From Promethearchaeota archaeon (lineage in GTDB: Archaea > Asgardarchaeota > Lokiarchaeia > Sigyniarchaeales > SOKP01), in contig JAUWZR010000030.1 in the NCBI GenBank assembly GCA_030615235.1, positions 1 to 15,780 on the forward strand: a stretch of 15,780 nt of DNA, written 5' to 3'. The notes under the pieces are model-generated. The model did not search any database and had not been told where the DNA came from. It saw only the letters and a program-made list of their open reading frames with translations. The first letter of the stretch is position 1, and each line of letters starts with the position of its first letter. Shown piece by piece: positions 6,947 through 15,550 of the stretch. The position numbers were made by a program, and so were the translations under genes.

Positions 6947-8776
6947 TTACTTTCGATGAATATTAAAGACTAAACTTACTGTTTTATTTAGGATTTCATC
7001 CTTAAGTTTTTCGATCGGTTTAAAATCATCATTAGGAACATAGTGGCTAATTCTCATAATCTCGTTAAGGATTTCATCGCATTTTTTCTCGTCTATTAAA
7101 AAGCCTTGCTTTACTAGTTGTGTGCTACTATTATATAAGAGAAGGATAATCTTGATAAGTCCTAACATTTTCCTGCTGCTCGTAAAGCTATCGACTTCAT
7201 TAAAAGCATTTTGTATAAAAAAAGCATTTCTTACTAAATTGGCTATATAGAGTTCTAATTTTTGATCTTCAGCTAAGTTTTTTTGTCCTAGAAGCTGAAT
7301 TATGTATTTAAGGTCGTTTTCCTTTGCTAATATTTCATTTACTTGTTTTCTACATTCAAACCAGTTTAATTTTATATCCGGCCATTCTTTATCAATTTCA
7401 TCCCACCATTCTGCTACATATTCAGGGTAATTTGAATAAGAATTAATCCAACTAATGGCGGGATAATGCTTTAAATATGCCATTTTAGGATCGAGTGCCC
7501 ATATTCCTTGAACAACTCGTTTAGTAGCGGATGTTACTGGTTCGCTAAAATCCCCCGCGGGAGGAGATATTGAGCCAATTATCGTTATTGATCCTTTTCT
7601 ACTTTTACCACTAGGATCGCGTCCTAAAGTTGCAACAATACCTGCTCTTTCATAAAAACTTGATAACTTAGAGGGCAAATATGCGGGGTAGCCTTCTTCA
7701 ACAGGCATTTCTTCTAGTAACCCGGATATCTCTCTTAATGATTCAGCCCATCTTGAAATGCTATCTGCTATAACCGCAACATCGTATCCCATATCTCTGT
7801 AATATTCCGCTATTGTGATTCCTGAGAATAAACTTGCTTCACGAGCAGACACTGGCATATTAGATGTATTCACAATTAAGACTATACGGTCTAATAACGG
7901 CCTTCCAGTGTCAGGATCTATTGTTTCAGAGAATTGCTTAAGAAAATTAGCTATTTCATTTCCGGGCTCTCCGCAGCCTATAAATACAATTAAATCTGCG
8001 CTGCAATACTTAGCTATGTTTTGCTGGATAATAGTTTTTCCAGTTCCAAATCCTCCAGGTACTGCAAAAGTTCCACCTTTAGCTACAGGAAATAATAAAT
8101 CTATTGTACGAACGCCAGTCAGAAGTGGTTCTCTTGGTTGAACTTTTTGGCTAAAAGGCTTTCTCTCGGTTACTGGCCATTTTTGCAACATGCAAAAAGA
8201 TTTTTCATCCGTACCATTTTTCAAGCTATAAATATCATCAACAATCGTATAATCCCCTTCTTCGGTAATGTAAGATATAATTCCAGAATACCCCGGTGGT
8301 ACCATAATTCTGTGTTTTAACATTAAAGTTTCTTGAACTGTTCCAATCTCATCACCACTAAGAACAGTATCTTTTTCTTTTCTACTGGGGATAAAATGCC
8401 ACTTTTTAGTCCTTGAAAGAGAAGGAAATTCAAGTCCTTTGTTTAATCTTCCTTCTTGAAAAAATTCGAACGTAAGGTCTAAAGGTCTTTGTATTCCATC
8501 AAAAACATTTGCTAATAACCCAGGTGCTAATTCCATAGATAAGGGTTCGTGAAGACTGATAACCTTTTCGTTCAATTTTATACTATTAGTATTTTCAAAG
8601 GATTGAGCGATTATCCGGTTTGAATAAATTTGAATTACCTGACATAGGAAGTTATGATTACTTATTTTAATTAGATCGTTAAGACGAACATAATTCTCCA
8701 AGCCTTTGATTTCCACAAGTGACCCATTTACTGCAGATATGAACCCTTCTTGAGGATCTTTACTTTCTACAATCAT
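6947..8776 (-). CDS. A-type ATP synthase subunit A, divergent second copy (A1)
   Basis: This 609-residue protein is a full-length paralogue of the A-type ATPase catalytic subunit. It has the N-terminal beta-barrel, the A-specific non-homologous region (about 108-200), the nucleotide-binding domain and the helical C-terminal domain. Walker A GGFGTGKT is at 241-248, and [11 protein letters not shown] (305-315), YYRDMGYDV (325-333) and GDFSEPVTS (408-416) are conserved. Two positions differ from the other copy and from the family. The GER loop reads CGEPGNE, so catalytic Glu270 is kept but the following Arg is Pro271 (codon CCC, 7964-7966). The Walker B segment reads ADSISRW, with Ile340 for Thr. 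By eye it is about 60% identical to A2 (not computed). It is the last gene of the operon, 39 bases after the zinc-ribbon gene, and lacks a strong Shine-Dalgarno. It may be a weakly active, regulatory or mixed-ring subunit; that is inference. Confidence 0.92.
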   Translation of the reverse strand: MIVESKDPQEGFISAVNGSLVEIKGLENYVRLNDLIKISNHNFLCQVIQIYSNRIIAQSFENTNSIKLNEKVISLHEPLSMELAPGLLANVFDGIQRPLDLTFEFFQEGRLNKGLEFPSLSRTKKWHFIPSRKEKDTVLSGDEIGTVQETLMLKHRIMVPPGYSGIISYITEEGDYTIVDDIYSLKNGTDEKSFCMLQKWPVTERKPFSQKVQPREPLLTGVRTIDLLFPVAKGGTFAVPGGFGTGKTIIQQNIAKYCSADLIVFIGCGEPGNEIANFLKQFSETIDPDTGRPLLDRIVLIVNTSNMPVSAREASLFSGITIAEYYRDMGYDVAVIADSISRWAESLREISGLLEEMPVEEGYPAYLPSKLSSFYERAGIVATLGRDPSGKSRKGSITIIGSISPPAGDFSEPVTSATKRVVQGIWALDPKMAYLKHYPAISWINSYSNYPEYVAEWWDEIDKEWPDIKLNWFECRKQVNEILAKENDLKYIIQLLGQKNLAEDQKLELYIANLVRNAFFIQNAFNEVDSFTSSRKMLGLIKIILLLYNSSTQLVKQGFLIDEKKCDEILNEIMRISHYVPNDDFKPIEKLKDEILNKTVSLVFNIHRK

Positions 8777-8815
8777 TTTAACTTTTTACCATTTAATAGG
8801 ACATTTTTCTCTGAA

Positions 8816-9340
8816 TTATATTGTTATTGTCCTACAAATAGGACATTTTTTTGTAGATTTTGGAATGGTCATCCCGCAACTGCTACATTTCTTAATAAGC
8901 TCTTTTAGTTCTATAGATTTACCGCATATAGGGCATTTTTTTTTATGACTTGTTATGATCATTCCACAATTTTCGCATTTATTAATGAGAGTTTTTCGAT
9001 ATTTAAAATCAAGGTTAACATCTCGAAATTTTGTTTTTTCAAAAACCTCAGACCCAGCTTTTATTTTCAATTCTATTTTTCTGGGGGGGCGTTGAATTTT
9101 ATTCCGTTTTTTGTCGGGAAATAATTCGGAATAAATTGATTTCTTTCTGTTCTTCATGAAAAAAGAACCTATAGTGATTAAAGATACGAAAGCTAACATT
9201 AAGATTACAAGGAATGGGTTAATCCCGAGATTAACTAAAACAAAATATAAAAAGATCATAATAGACTGAAATATGATTAATAATAAGATTCTAAGAAGTT
9301 TCCTTTCTTTCTTTTCGTTATAAATGTTTTTTTCTGCCAT
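8816..9340 (-). CDS. membrane-anchored double zinc-ribbon protein
   Basis: I do not recognise a named family. The 174-residue protein has a basic N-terminus (10-15), two hydrophobic membrane segments (about 16-38 and 41-62), a basic linker (63-120) and two C-terminal zinc ribbons. Ribbon one uses Cys122, Cys125, Cys136 and Cys139; ribbon two uses Cys152, Cys155, Cys166 and Cys169. The two ribbons share the pattern CxxCGM...KKCPIC, which suggests an internal duplication. The charge pattern puts both ends and the ribbons in the cytosol. The gene lies in the ATPase operon, 35 bases after subunit I and 39 before A1, all on one strand, so co-expression with the rotary ATPase is likely. A role as assembly factor, membrane recruiter or accessory subunit is inference from position only. 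Confidence 0.8.
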   Translation of the reverse strand: MAEKNIYNEKKERKLLRILLLIIFQSIMIFLYFVLVNLGINPFLVILMLAFVSLITIGSFFMKNRKKSIYSELFPDKKRNKIQRPPRKIELKIKAGSEVFEKTKFRDVNLDFKYRKTLINKCENCGMIITSHKKKCPICGKSIELKELIKKCSSCGMTIPKSTKKCPICRTITI

Positions 9341-9375
9341 GTTATTTCTTTAAACATTTGGAAATAAAGTTTATA

Positions 9376-11658
9376 TTAAAAATATTTTTTAGAAATTAGT
9401 TTTTCTGCTTTAATTATGTCATCATGTGTTTCTTTTGATTCAATTTCTCTTTCAATTTCTTCGGAAATTACATCTTTGATGCTAGTTACCTCGAAAATAA
9501 TTACAGAATAATTATCTTCTGAGTAGAATGGAATATAATTCACGCCACTTCCTTGATAAAATTTAAAGAAAAATTCATAAAAATGAAGTCTCATTGCATT
9601 TATAAAAACTAATAATCCCTCAAGCAATATAACAAGCATATTACCAAATATAGAACCAAATATACTAACGATATCGTTAACAATACCTTCACCTTGAACT
9701 AAATCACCCATAGCTATAATTGCAATCATTAGAGATATGTGTGCTAGGGCTAAAGCGAGTAATCTTATATAAGAAGCCGCATTACTCATGATTGACAATA
9801 AAGTTTCAAACGCTTCCATAGTACCTTCACCTATAAGTCCTCCAACCGTCTCTTCTTTTAAATAAGATAAGTGGAATATCTTACCAAATGGTTTTAAAAC
9901 AATTAATAATATACCAGGAACTAATGGCAGAAGAATTGGGTAAGGTGGTTCTAACCAGGTATAAATATCAAAACCATAAGTAAAAATTAAAATCGTTCCC
10001 CCAGTCAATAGGATTATTTTCACTAAAGAATCAGTAAAACCTAAAAATTTCCTAGATTGATTCCAATAGTTCAAAAATTGCACAAACCAACCCAGATTAA
10101 GGTGAAATACTCCAATTAATACGGCAAACTTGAAAATGGTCATAATGTTACCTAATGGATTATTTAGAGTAATATTTATTATGGGAATAGTGACCGGTTC
10201 TAAATGCATAAAAACGGTATTTAATAACTTTATCTCGTGCATGCCAAAGAATTCACCATAGAGAAATCCGAAAATTACAGCACCAATTCCGCAATATAAA
10301 ATGATCCAGCAAAAATTTAAAAAATCTTTCCCTTTTTTATTTCTAAAAACTAACCAACCAACTAAACCCGATATAATTAAAACTAAACCGTGCCCCATAT
10401 CCCCAAACATTATACCAAATAAAATTGGGAACGTTATCGCAATTATAGGTGTAGGATCAATTTCAGAGTAAGTAGGAACTCCATACATTTTAGTAATGGT
10501 TTCAAAAGGTCTAACCAAGAAGTTATTTCTCATAATAGTAGGGGCACTATCTCTCAAATCCTTTTTTTTCTCCTCGTGCTCAGTAGATTCTTCCTTAGAA
10601 TCAGAATCATCCTTTTTATCTTTCAATTTCCCCGAATGTACATGATCTATGTCTTCTTTTAATGTTACAAATTTATGCTTTTTGATATCAATCGATTCAA
10701 TCGTTATTTTATCCTCAAATTTTCCCAATAATCCTTGTTGAATTTCCTCTTTTTTCTCACTAGGAAGGTAAAAGCTCAAACTACTTCGATTAAAAGGTAA
10801 AACTTCGAATTGATGTGAAACCCAGTTGTATTCTTCTAGATTTTGAACGATTTCATAGGCGGCGGCAAAAAGAAGTAGGTTATCATCCCTTAACCTTTCC
10901 AACTCTTTTTGATTCTTGTTATAAGATGTTATAATAAACTTTATTTCTTTTGCAATTCGAGGAAAGTTTATTCCGGTTGAAAGTAAATATTTTTTTAGTA
11001 TTGGCATTTCCTCTGCATGAATTATGCGGATTCTATCTCTGAATTCTTCTTCCTGTTCCTTTGGATATATTATAAAAAATGCTAATCTATCATTAGTCAA
11101 ATAATCGTAATGAAGAAAATTAGGGAAATGAGAAAACTCGAATATATTCTCTATGTTTTCCAAATTCTTTGAAAATGTAGTAAAAGCTTTAAATTCTAAA
11201 TGGTGGAATTCATTTAATTTGTCTCTGGTTAATTTATATTTTTCTAAAAAGAGGTAACTGGCGTGTATTGTATTTATTTTTTCTAGTTCTATTTCAATTG
11301 AGGTACGATACTTTTTTAACTCATCAACTCGGTTAGAGTAATAGTTAATTTCGTTTGTTAATTGGCTTATTAAATTACTAATATCTTTAACTTCAAATTT
11401 TTTCCTTTGATCTGGCTCAATATTTAGTTTTTGCAAATCAGATTCAGTAATATCGAGATTTTTAAATAAGTATTCTAAACTTTGGCTTAGATCATTAATT
11501 TTTTCTAAAATTATATCGTCCTTTTCAAATAATTCGCTAAATTCCGGTTGAGTTTTGATGTGTACTAAACCAAGTTGGGCCAAATGTTGTAAAAGGATGT
11601 CCTTATAATTTTGATTAATGTCAACCTTAAACAAAACCATATTACTTTTTTCTGTCAT
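9376..11658 (-). CDS. atpI: A-type ATP synthase subunit I (stator subunit a)
   Basis: This 760-residue protein is the membrane stator of the rotary ATPase. It holds the ion half-channels facing the proteolipid ring and connects through its cytosolic arm to the peripheral stalks. Residues 1-400 form the soluble arm, with coiled-coil segments at about 95-130 and 245-275. The membrane half (about 402-700) shows roughly seven to eight hydrophobic spans. It starts with FPILFGIMFGDMGHG (410-424), then carries the key channel arginine Arg632 in SYIRLLALALAH, and ends with FINAMRLHFYEFFFKFYQGSG (685-705). Two additions are unusual: a very charged Lys/Asp/Glu stretch at about 341-370 just before the membrane domain, and a charged tail of about 48 residues (712-760) after the point where most family members end. 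It starts 17 bases after D. An alternative start is Met7, but Met1 has the better GTGAG-like site upstream. Confidence 0.95.
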   Translation of the reverse strand: MTEKSNMVLFKVDINQNYKDILLQHLAQLGLVHIKTQPEFSELFEKDDIILEKINDLSQSLEYLFKNLDITESDLQKLNIEPDQRKKFEVKDISNLISQLTNEINYYSNRVDELKKYRTSIEIELEKINTIHASYLFLEKYKLTRDKLNEFHHLEFKAFTTFSKNLENIENIFEFSHFPNFLHYDYLTNDRLAFFIIYPKEQEEEFRDRIRIIHAEEMPILKKYLLSTGINFPRIAKEIKFIITSYNKNQKELERLRDDNLLLFAAAYEIVQNLEEYNWVSHQFEVLPFNRSSLSFYLPSEKKEEIQQGLLGKFEDKITIESIDIKKHKFVTLKEDIDHVHSGKLKDKKDDSDSKEESTEHEEKKKDLRDSAPTIMRNNFLVRPFETITKMYGVPTYSEIDPTPIIAITFPILFGIMFGDMGHGLVLIISGLVGWLVFRNKKGKDFLNFCWIILYCGIGAVIFGFLYGEFFGMHEIKLLNTVFMHLEPVTIPIINITLNNPLGNIMTIFKFAVLIGVFHLNLGWFVQFLNYWNQSRKFLGFTDSLVKIILLTGGTILIFTYGFDIYTWLEPPYPILLPLVPGILLIVLKPFGKIFHLSYLKEETVGGLIGEGTMEAFETLLSIMSNAASYIRLLALALAHISLMIAIIAMGDLVQGEGIVNDIVSIFGSIFGNMLVILLEGLLVFINAMRLHFYEFFFKFYQGSGVNYIPFYSEDNYSVIIFEVTSIKDVISEEIEREIESKETHDDIIKAEKLISKKYF

Positions 11659-11675
11659 AGTTAAATCTCACTAAC

Positions 11676-12320
11676 TTAAACTTCTTTTGTTATTAAGTCT
11701 TTTGTATTTTTTAATCTAACGTAATTTTCTCTTTCATTTTCTTCTAATATCTCTTTAATTTTTTTTATATCGAGTCGTAATTCGGGAATTATTATGTTTT
11801 TCAAGCCTCTAATCCTTCGATTTATTTTTCGATAAGAATAAGAGATATTTAGCATTATATCTTCCAGCATAGCAAAAACGATTATTTGATTAAAAAATTT
11901 TATTAAAACTGTTATTAAATCATCCAAATAATGGCTTGTATTCTCAAATGAATAGGCAGGAAGTAATTCTTCTCTTATCAATTCATATTCAATTAATGGA
12001 ATTAACGAGCCTATCTTTTTAGTATATTTTATATTTATTTTTGGTTGAAACTGGATCTTACTTAAACTGCTAATTAGGATAAAATCTCTTTTTCCCATTT
12101 CTTTATAAGTTTGGTTAAGCTTGATCATAGTTTCTTTATATAAATCGATGAAAATATCACGATTCTTTATGTATTTATCCCAGTTCTCTTTAATTTCATA
12201 TATTATCTGTTCCAATTTGAATTTTAAGAAGTTTTCCCCCTTAACAGCAAATGTTAATTTTTTTTTTAACAAGAGCAAATTGGTTTTAGTAGGTTTAAAT
12301 TCACGAAATGACGCTTTAAT
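11676..12320 (-). CDS. atpD: A-type ATP synthase subunit D (rotor shaft), probable AUU start
   Basis: Subunit D is the central rotor shaft that turns inside the A3B3 head. The C-terminal block INRRIRGLKNIIIPEL...ENERENYVRLKNTK is diagnostic, and the N-terminal helix reads KPTKTNLLLLKKKLTFAVKG, matching the family start (PTR/K-x-x-L-x-x-L-K-K-x-L). The frame is open back to the TAG of B with no ATG, GTG or TTG before the conserved PTK; the first such codon is TTG at 12278, which would delete KPTKTN. I therefore place the start at ATT (12320-12318), directly after the B stop, giving 214 residues with nine before PTK, close to the usual short leader. A GAGGTG Shine-Dalgarno-like site lies three bases upstream of ATT. 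Alternatives are a TTG start with a lost N-terminus, stop readthrough from B, or a sequence error. The identity of the protein is sure; the start is not. Confidence 0.88.
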   Translation of the reverse strand: MKASFREFKPTKTNLLLLKKKLTFAVKGENFLKFKLEQIIYEIKENWDKYIKNRDIFIDLYKETMIKLNQTYKEMGKRDFILISSLSKIQFQPKINIKYTKKIGSLIPLIEYELIREELLPAYSFENTSHYLDDLITVLIKFFNQIIVFAMLEDIMLNISYSYRKINRRIRGLKNIIIPELRLDIKKIKEILEENERENYVRLKNTKDLITKEV

Positions 12321-13712
12321 CTACACCTCTCCAACATAGTATTTATCGATAAATTCTTGACGAATTCTCAATAGTTGGTGCCTTGGAATATGAGATAATG
12401 CTTTCCAAGCTAAATCTAATGTTGTTTCAATGTCTCTGTTTTCAGTATGGCTTTGATTTAAAAAAGACATTTCAAATGCTTCTCCAAACTTCAATAAGGC
12501 TTTTTGATTAAAATTTAAACCATCTTCTCCTACAATAGATATAAGATCTCTAACTTCAAGAGCCGCGGAGTAAGAAGATAACAATTGAGAGCTAACATCA
12601 GCGTGATCTTCTCTAGTCGTCTTTTCACCAATAGCATCCTTCATTAAACGTGAAATTGACGCTAAAACCTCAAACGGGGGATATATACCTTTTTTATCAA
12701 TATTACGATTCAAAACCAATTGTCCTTCAGTTATATAGCCAGTAGTATCTGGAATTGGATGAGATATGTCTTCTCCAGGCATTGTCAAAATCGGTAATTG
12801 CGTGATAGTTCCCTTTTTACCTTTAATTTTACCAGTCCTTTCATATAGTGAAGCAAAATCTGTGTATAGATACCCTGGATACCCTTTTCTACTTGGTATT
12901 TCTTTTTTAGCAGAACTCAATTCTCTCAATGCCTCTGCGTAATTAGTCATGTCAATTAAAATAACTAGAACATGCATATCTTTTTCGAAAGCAAAATATT
13001 CAGCTGTTGTTAAGGCCACACGTGGAACAATTAATCGTTCCATTATCGGATCGTCAGCAAAATTGATAAAAGAAATGATATTCTGGATGTTACCACTTTC
13101 TTGAAATTTCTTCATAAAGAAAATCGCTTCATCTTGAATAATCCCAATACCGCAAAAAATTATAAGGAAAGGTTCCTCAGTTAATACTTTTGCTTGGGTA
13201 ACAATTTGTGCAGCCAATAAATTGTGTGGCATTCCTTGACTACTGAAAATTGGAAGTTTTTGGCCTCTTATTAATGTAAAAAGACCGTCAATCACAGATA
13301 CTCCCGTTTGAATAACTTCTGAGGGGTATTCTCTAGCAAATGGATTAATTGGTAAACCATTTATGTCTCTTTCGATTTCGGTTAATATTTCCGTATCCAA
13401 AACTTGTTTAGTGTTAATATCAATCGGTTTTCCTAATGAATTAAATACTCTGCCAAACATATCGCTAGATATTTTTATTTTAAAAGAATCTTCGGTAAAA
13501 GTAATGGTAGAGTTTTCAGATGATAGTCCAGCTGTCTCTTCAAACACTTGAATTGTTATAATACTTTCGTCCATTTTGATAACTTGCCCCGTTCGCACCT
13601 TACCATCATTTGAATGGATTTTGACGATCTCACCGTATTGAACATCGTGTTTATTATCTAAAAACACTAAAGGGCCAATAATTTTTTTAATTTTTCGATA
13701 TATAACGCTCAT
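12321..13712 (-). CDS. atpB: A-type ATP synthase subunit B (regulatory head subunit)
   Basis: Subunit B alternates with A in the cytosolic A3B3 head and supplies the arginine finger to the catalytic site. The 463 residues begin with [14 protein letters not shown] and include [12 protein letters not shown] (87-98). A degenerate P-loop with no GKT ([14 protein letters not shown], 156-169) is the mark of the non-catalytic subunit. It also has [15 protein letters not shown] (252-266), [14 protein letters not shown] (272-285), the segment [16 protein letters not shown] (307-322), and SISRLM with arginine finger Arg355 followed by TTREDH (365-370). Length is normal. Its ATG overlaps the stop of A2 as ATGA, so the two are translationally coupled. 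It ends DKYYVGEV and TAG, a natural B end, and this TAG is followed in the same frame by subunit D with no spacer. Confidence 0.97.
   Translation of the reverse strand: MSVIYRKIKKIIGPLVFLDNKHDVQYGEIVKIHSNDGKVRTGQVIKMDESIITIQVFEETAGLSSENSTITFTEDSFKIKISSDMFGRVFNSLGKPIDINTKQVLDTEILTEIERDINGLPINPFAREYPSEVIQTGVSVIDGLFTLIRGQKLPIFSSQGMPHNLLAAQIVTQAKVLTEEPFLIIFCGIGIIQDEAIFFMKKFQESGNIQNIISFINFADDPIMERLIVPRVALTTAEYFAFEKDMHVLVILIDMTNYAEALRELSSAKKEIPSRKGYPGYLYTDFASLYERTGKIKGKKGTITQLPILTMPGEDISHPIPDTTGYITEGQLVLNRNIDKKGIYPPFEVLASISRLMKDAIGEKTTREDHADVSSQLLSSYSAALEVRDLISIVGEDGLNFNQKALLKFGEAFEMSFLNQSHTENRDIETTLDLAWKALSHIPRHQLLRIRQEFIDKYYVGEV
12324..12329 (-). promoter_or_regulatory. Shine-Dalgarno-like site for subunit D inside the end of B
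   Basis: The last two sense codons of B, GAG GTG, form GAGGTG, six bases complementary to the archaeal anti-Shine-Dalgarno core CACCUC. The sequence continues TAG then ATT, so the site is correctly spaced to start D at ATT and far from the TTG at 12278 (about 45 bases). It is the strongest such match I found before any gene in the operon. Confidence 0.55.
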
Positions 13713-15550
13713 TTTTTCTTAAATACACCATGAAGTAATTTTAAAGATTCTATTTCATTGATCAGTTTCTTTTTTATTCTCTCTAAAGCCTTAAAATCAT
13801 CGTTAGAAACTGAGCGTCCAATTCTTAGAATCTCATTAATAATTTTCAAATCTTTAATATCTTCAATTAGATATCCTCTATTTAGAAGTTGTTTACCCTC
13901 GTTAAAAAGAAGTAGAATAAGTTTCACTTGTCCAATTAATTTTTTAATTCCCGTAAAACAATCTGTAAGATCAAATGCATTTTGAATTAAAAAACTGTTT
14001 CTGACTAGTCTTGCAATGAAAAGAATAAATTGTTGATTTTTAGGTAAATTTTCTTCGCCTACTAATTGAACAACATTTTTCAATTCATTTTCTTGAGATA
14101 AAATGTTATTTATCTGATTTCTACATTCATACCAATCAATATCTATCTCAGGCCAATAAATATCTCTTTCGTACCACCAATCTGATACAAATTCGGGATA
14201 TTTTGAATATGATTTTAACCAATTTATAGCGGGATAATGTTTAGAATAAGCTAAATTTGCATCTAAAGCCCAAAAAGCTTGAACAAAACGCTTTGTAGTT
14301 GATGTTACAGGTTCACTGAAATCTCCAGAGGGGGGTGATACAGAACCAATAATGGTTAAGGACCCATAGTTTTTCTTTCCTGCGTCGTCCTCCCCGTAAA
14401 TATTAACTACCCCTGCTCTTTCATAGAAGCTCGAAATTTTTGAGGGTAAATACGCAGGATATCCCTCTTCAGCGGGCATTTCTTCTAATAATCCGGAAAT
14501 TTCTCGCAAAGATTCTGCCCATCTTGAGGTACTATCAGCTAAAACTGCTACATCATAACCCATATCTCGATAGTACTCTCCTATTGTAACTCCTGAAAAT
14601 ATACTAGCTTCCCGAGCAGAAACAGGCATATTTGAAGTATTAGCTATTATCACAATTCTTTCAAGAAGCGAGCGACCAGTTTTAGGATCGGTAATTTCAG
14701 AAAATTGTTTTAAAACATCTGCGATTTCATTTCCACGCTCCCCACATCCAACAAAAACAATTACATCGGCATTACACCATTTTGCTAGAGACTGTTGGAT
14801 AACGGTCTTACCAGTTCCAAACCCCCCAGGAACAGCTACAGTACCTCCCTTTACGATAGGAAATAATAAATCAATTGCTCTCATTCCAGTAATTAATGGT
14901 TCTTGAGGATAACTTCGTTCTTTGTAAGGTCTATTCTTAGTGATTGGCCACTTTTGGATCATATTAAAGGTTTTTTCATCATTTCCTCTTTTCAAGCGGT
15001 AAATCTCATCAATTATTGAATATTCTCCTTCTTCAGCAATATAAGTAATTTTTCCAGAAACTCCTATAGGAACCATAATTTTATGCTCTATAAATTGAGT
15101 TTCTTGTATTGTTCCTATAACATACCCCATATTTACACGTTCATTAACCTTTCTCAAAGGTTTAAAAATCCACTTTTTCTTTCGTGATAATGATGGAATA
15201 TCTACCCCTCTTTTTAAGAACCCACGTGAGTCAGATTCTAAAAATGTTGCTTCTAGCGGTCTCTGAATTCCATCAAAAATTTGACCTAATAACCCAGGAC
15301 CTAATTCCATAGACAAAGGTTCTTGTAAACTAATAATTTCTTCATTTAGTTTTAAATTAAAAGTATTTTCAAAAACCTTTGCAATAACATGATCAGAATA
15401 AATTTGGATAACTTCACCTAAGATTTTATGATTAGACTCCTTTACTAAATCGTTGAGACGGACTTGGTCTTCTAAGCCTTTTATCTTTATTAAGGAGCCA
15501 TTTATGGATGAAATATATCCAGAGATAATTTTTTCCTCAGATTCGTTCAT
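13709..15550 (-). CDS. atpA: A-type ATP synthase subunit A, canonical catalytic copy (A2)
   Basis: This is the catalytic nucleotide-binding subunit of the rotary ATPase head. Counting from the ATG at 15550 (613 residues), Walker A GGFGTGKT is at 242-249, the GER loop CGERGNE has catalytic Glu271 and Arg272, and the Walker B segment ADSTSRW is at 338-344. [20 protein letters not shown] and GDFSEPVTS are intact, and the A-specific non-homologous region is present at about 110-200. A further ATG lies six codons upstream (15568). I prefer 15550 because the distance to the shared motif [11 protein letters not shown] then equals that in A1 exactly (19 residues to the NGS), and the overlap with E falls to 14 bases. 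Neither start has a clear Shine-Dalgarno. The gene ends in an ATGA overlap with B. By position and intact motifs it is the main catalytic subunit. Confidence 0.95.
   Translation of the reverse strand: MNESEEKIISGYISSINGSLIKIKGLEDQVRLNDLVKESNHKILGEVIQIYSDHVIAKVFENTFNLKLNEEIISLQEPLSMELGPGLLGQIFDGIQRPLEATFLESDSRGFLKRGVDIPSLSRKKKWIFKPLRKVNERVNMGYVIGTIQETQFIEHKIMVPIGVSGKITYIAEEGEYSIIDEIYRLKRGNDEKTFNMIQKWPITKNRPYKERSYPQEPLITGMRAIDLLFPIVKGGTVAVPGGFGTGKTVIQQSLAKWCNADVIVFVGCGERGNEIADVLKQFSEITDPKTGRSLLERIVIIANTSNMPVSAREASIFSGVTIGEYYRDMGYDVAVLADSTSRWAESLREISGLLEEMPAEEGYPAYLPSKISSFYERAGVVNIYGEDDAGKKNYGSLTIIGSVSPPSGDFSEPVTSTTKRFVQAFWALDANLAYSKHYPAINWLKSYSKYPEFVSDWWYERDIYWPEIDIDWYECRNQINNILSQENELKNVVQLVGEENLPKNQQFILFIARLVRNSFLIQNAFDLTDCFTGIKKLIGQVKLILLLFNEGKQLLNRGYLIEDIKDLKIINEILRIGRSVSNDDFKALERIKKKLINEIESLKLLHGVFKKK

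Noticed and set aside
7815..8141. Open frame of 108 codons on + inside A1.
   Set aside because: It lies antisense to the strongly conserved P-loop and GER region of A1 and its translation resembles no protein; it is a by-product of A1 codon use. The same holds for plus-strand open frames within the reductase (1276-1500), kinase (3773-4006), coiled-coil (4314-4544) and A2 (13758-13985).
6947..8776. A1 as a pseudogene or as a flagellar/secretion-type ATPase.
   Set aside because: The frame is intact over the full 609 residues with all structural motifs, and it has the A-specific non-homologous region and close similarity to A2, which FliI-type ATPases lack.
12250..12267. Long T/A tract near the D start as a slippage site or terminator.
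   Set aside because: It encodes Lys residues of the conserved LLLLKKKL helix of D and needs no frameshift to keep the family alignment.
11676..12278. Subunit D starting at the TTG at 12278 (200 residues).
   Set aside because: This start drops the conserved KPTKTN that begins the family's first helix, and no Shine-Dalgarno-like site is near it, whereas ATT at 12320 has GAGGTG upstream.
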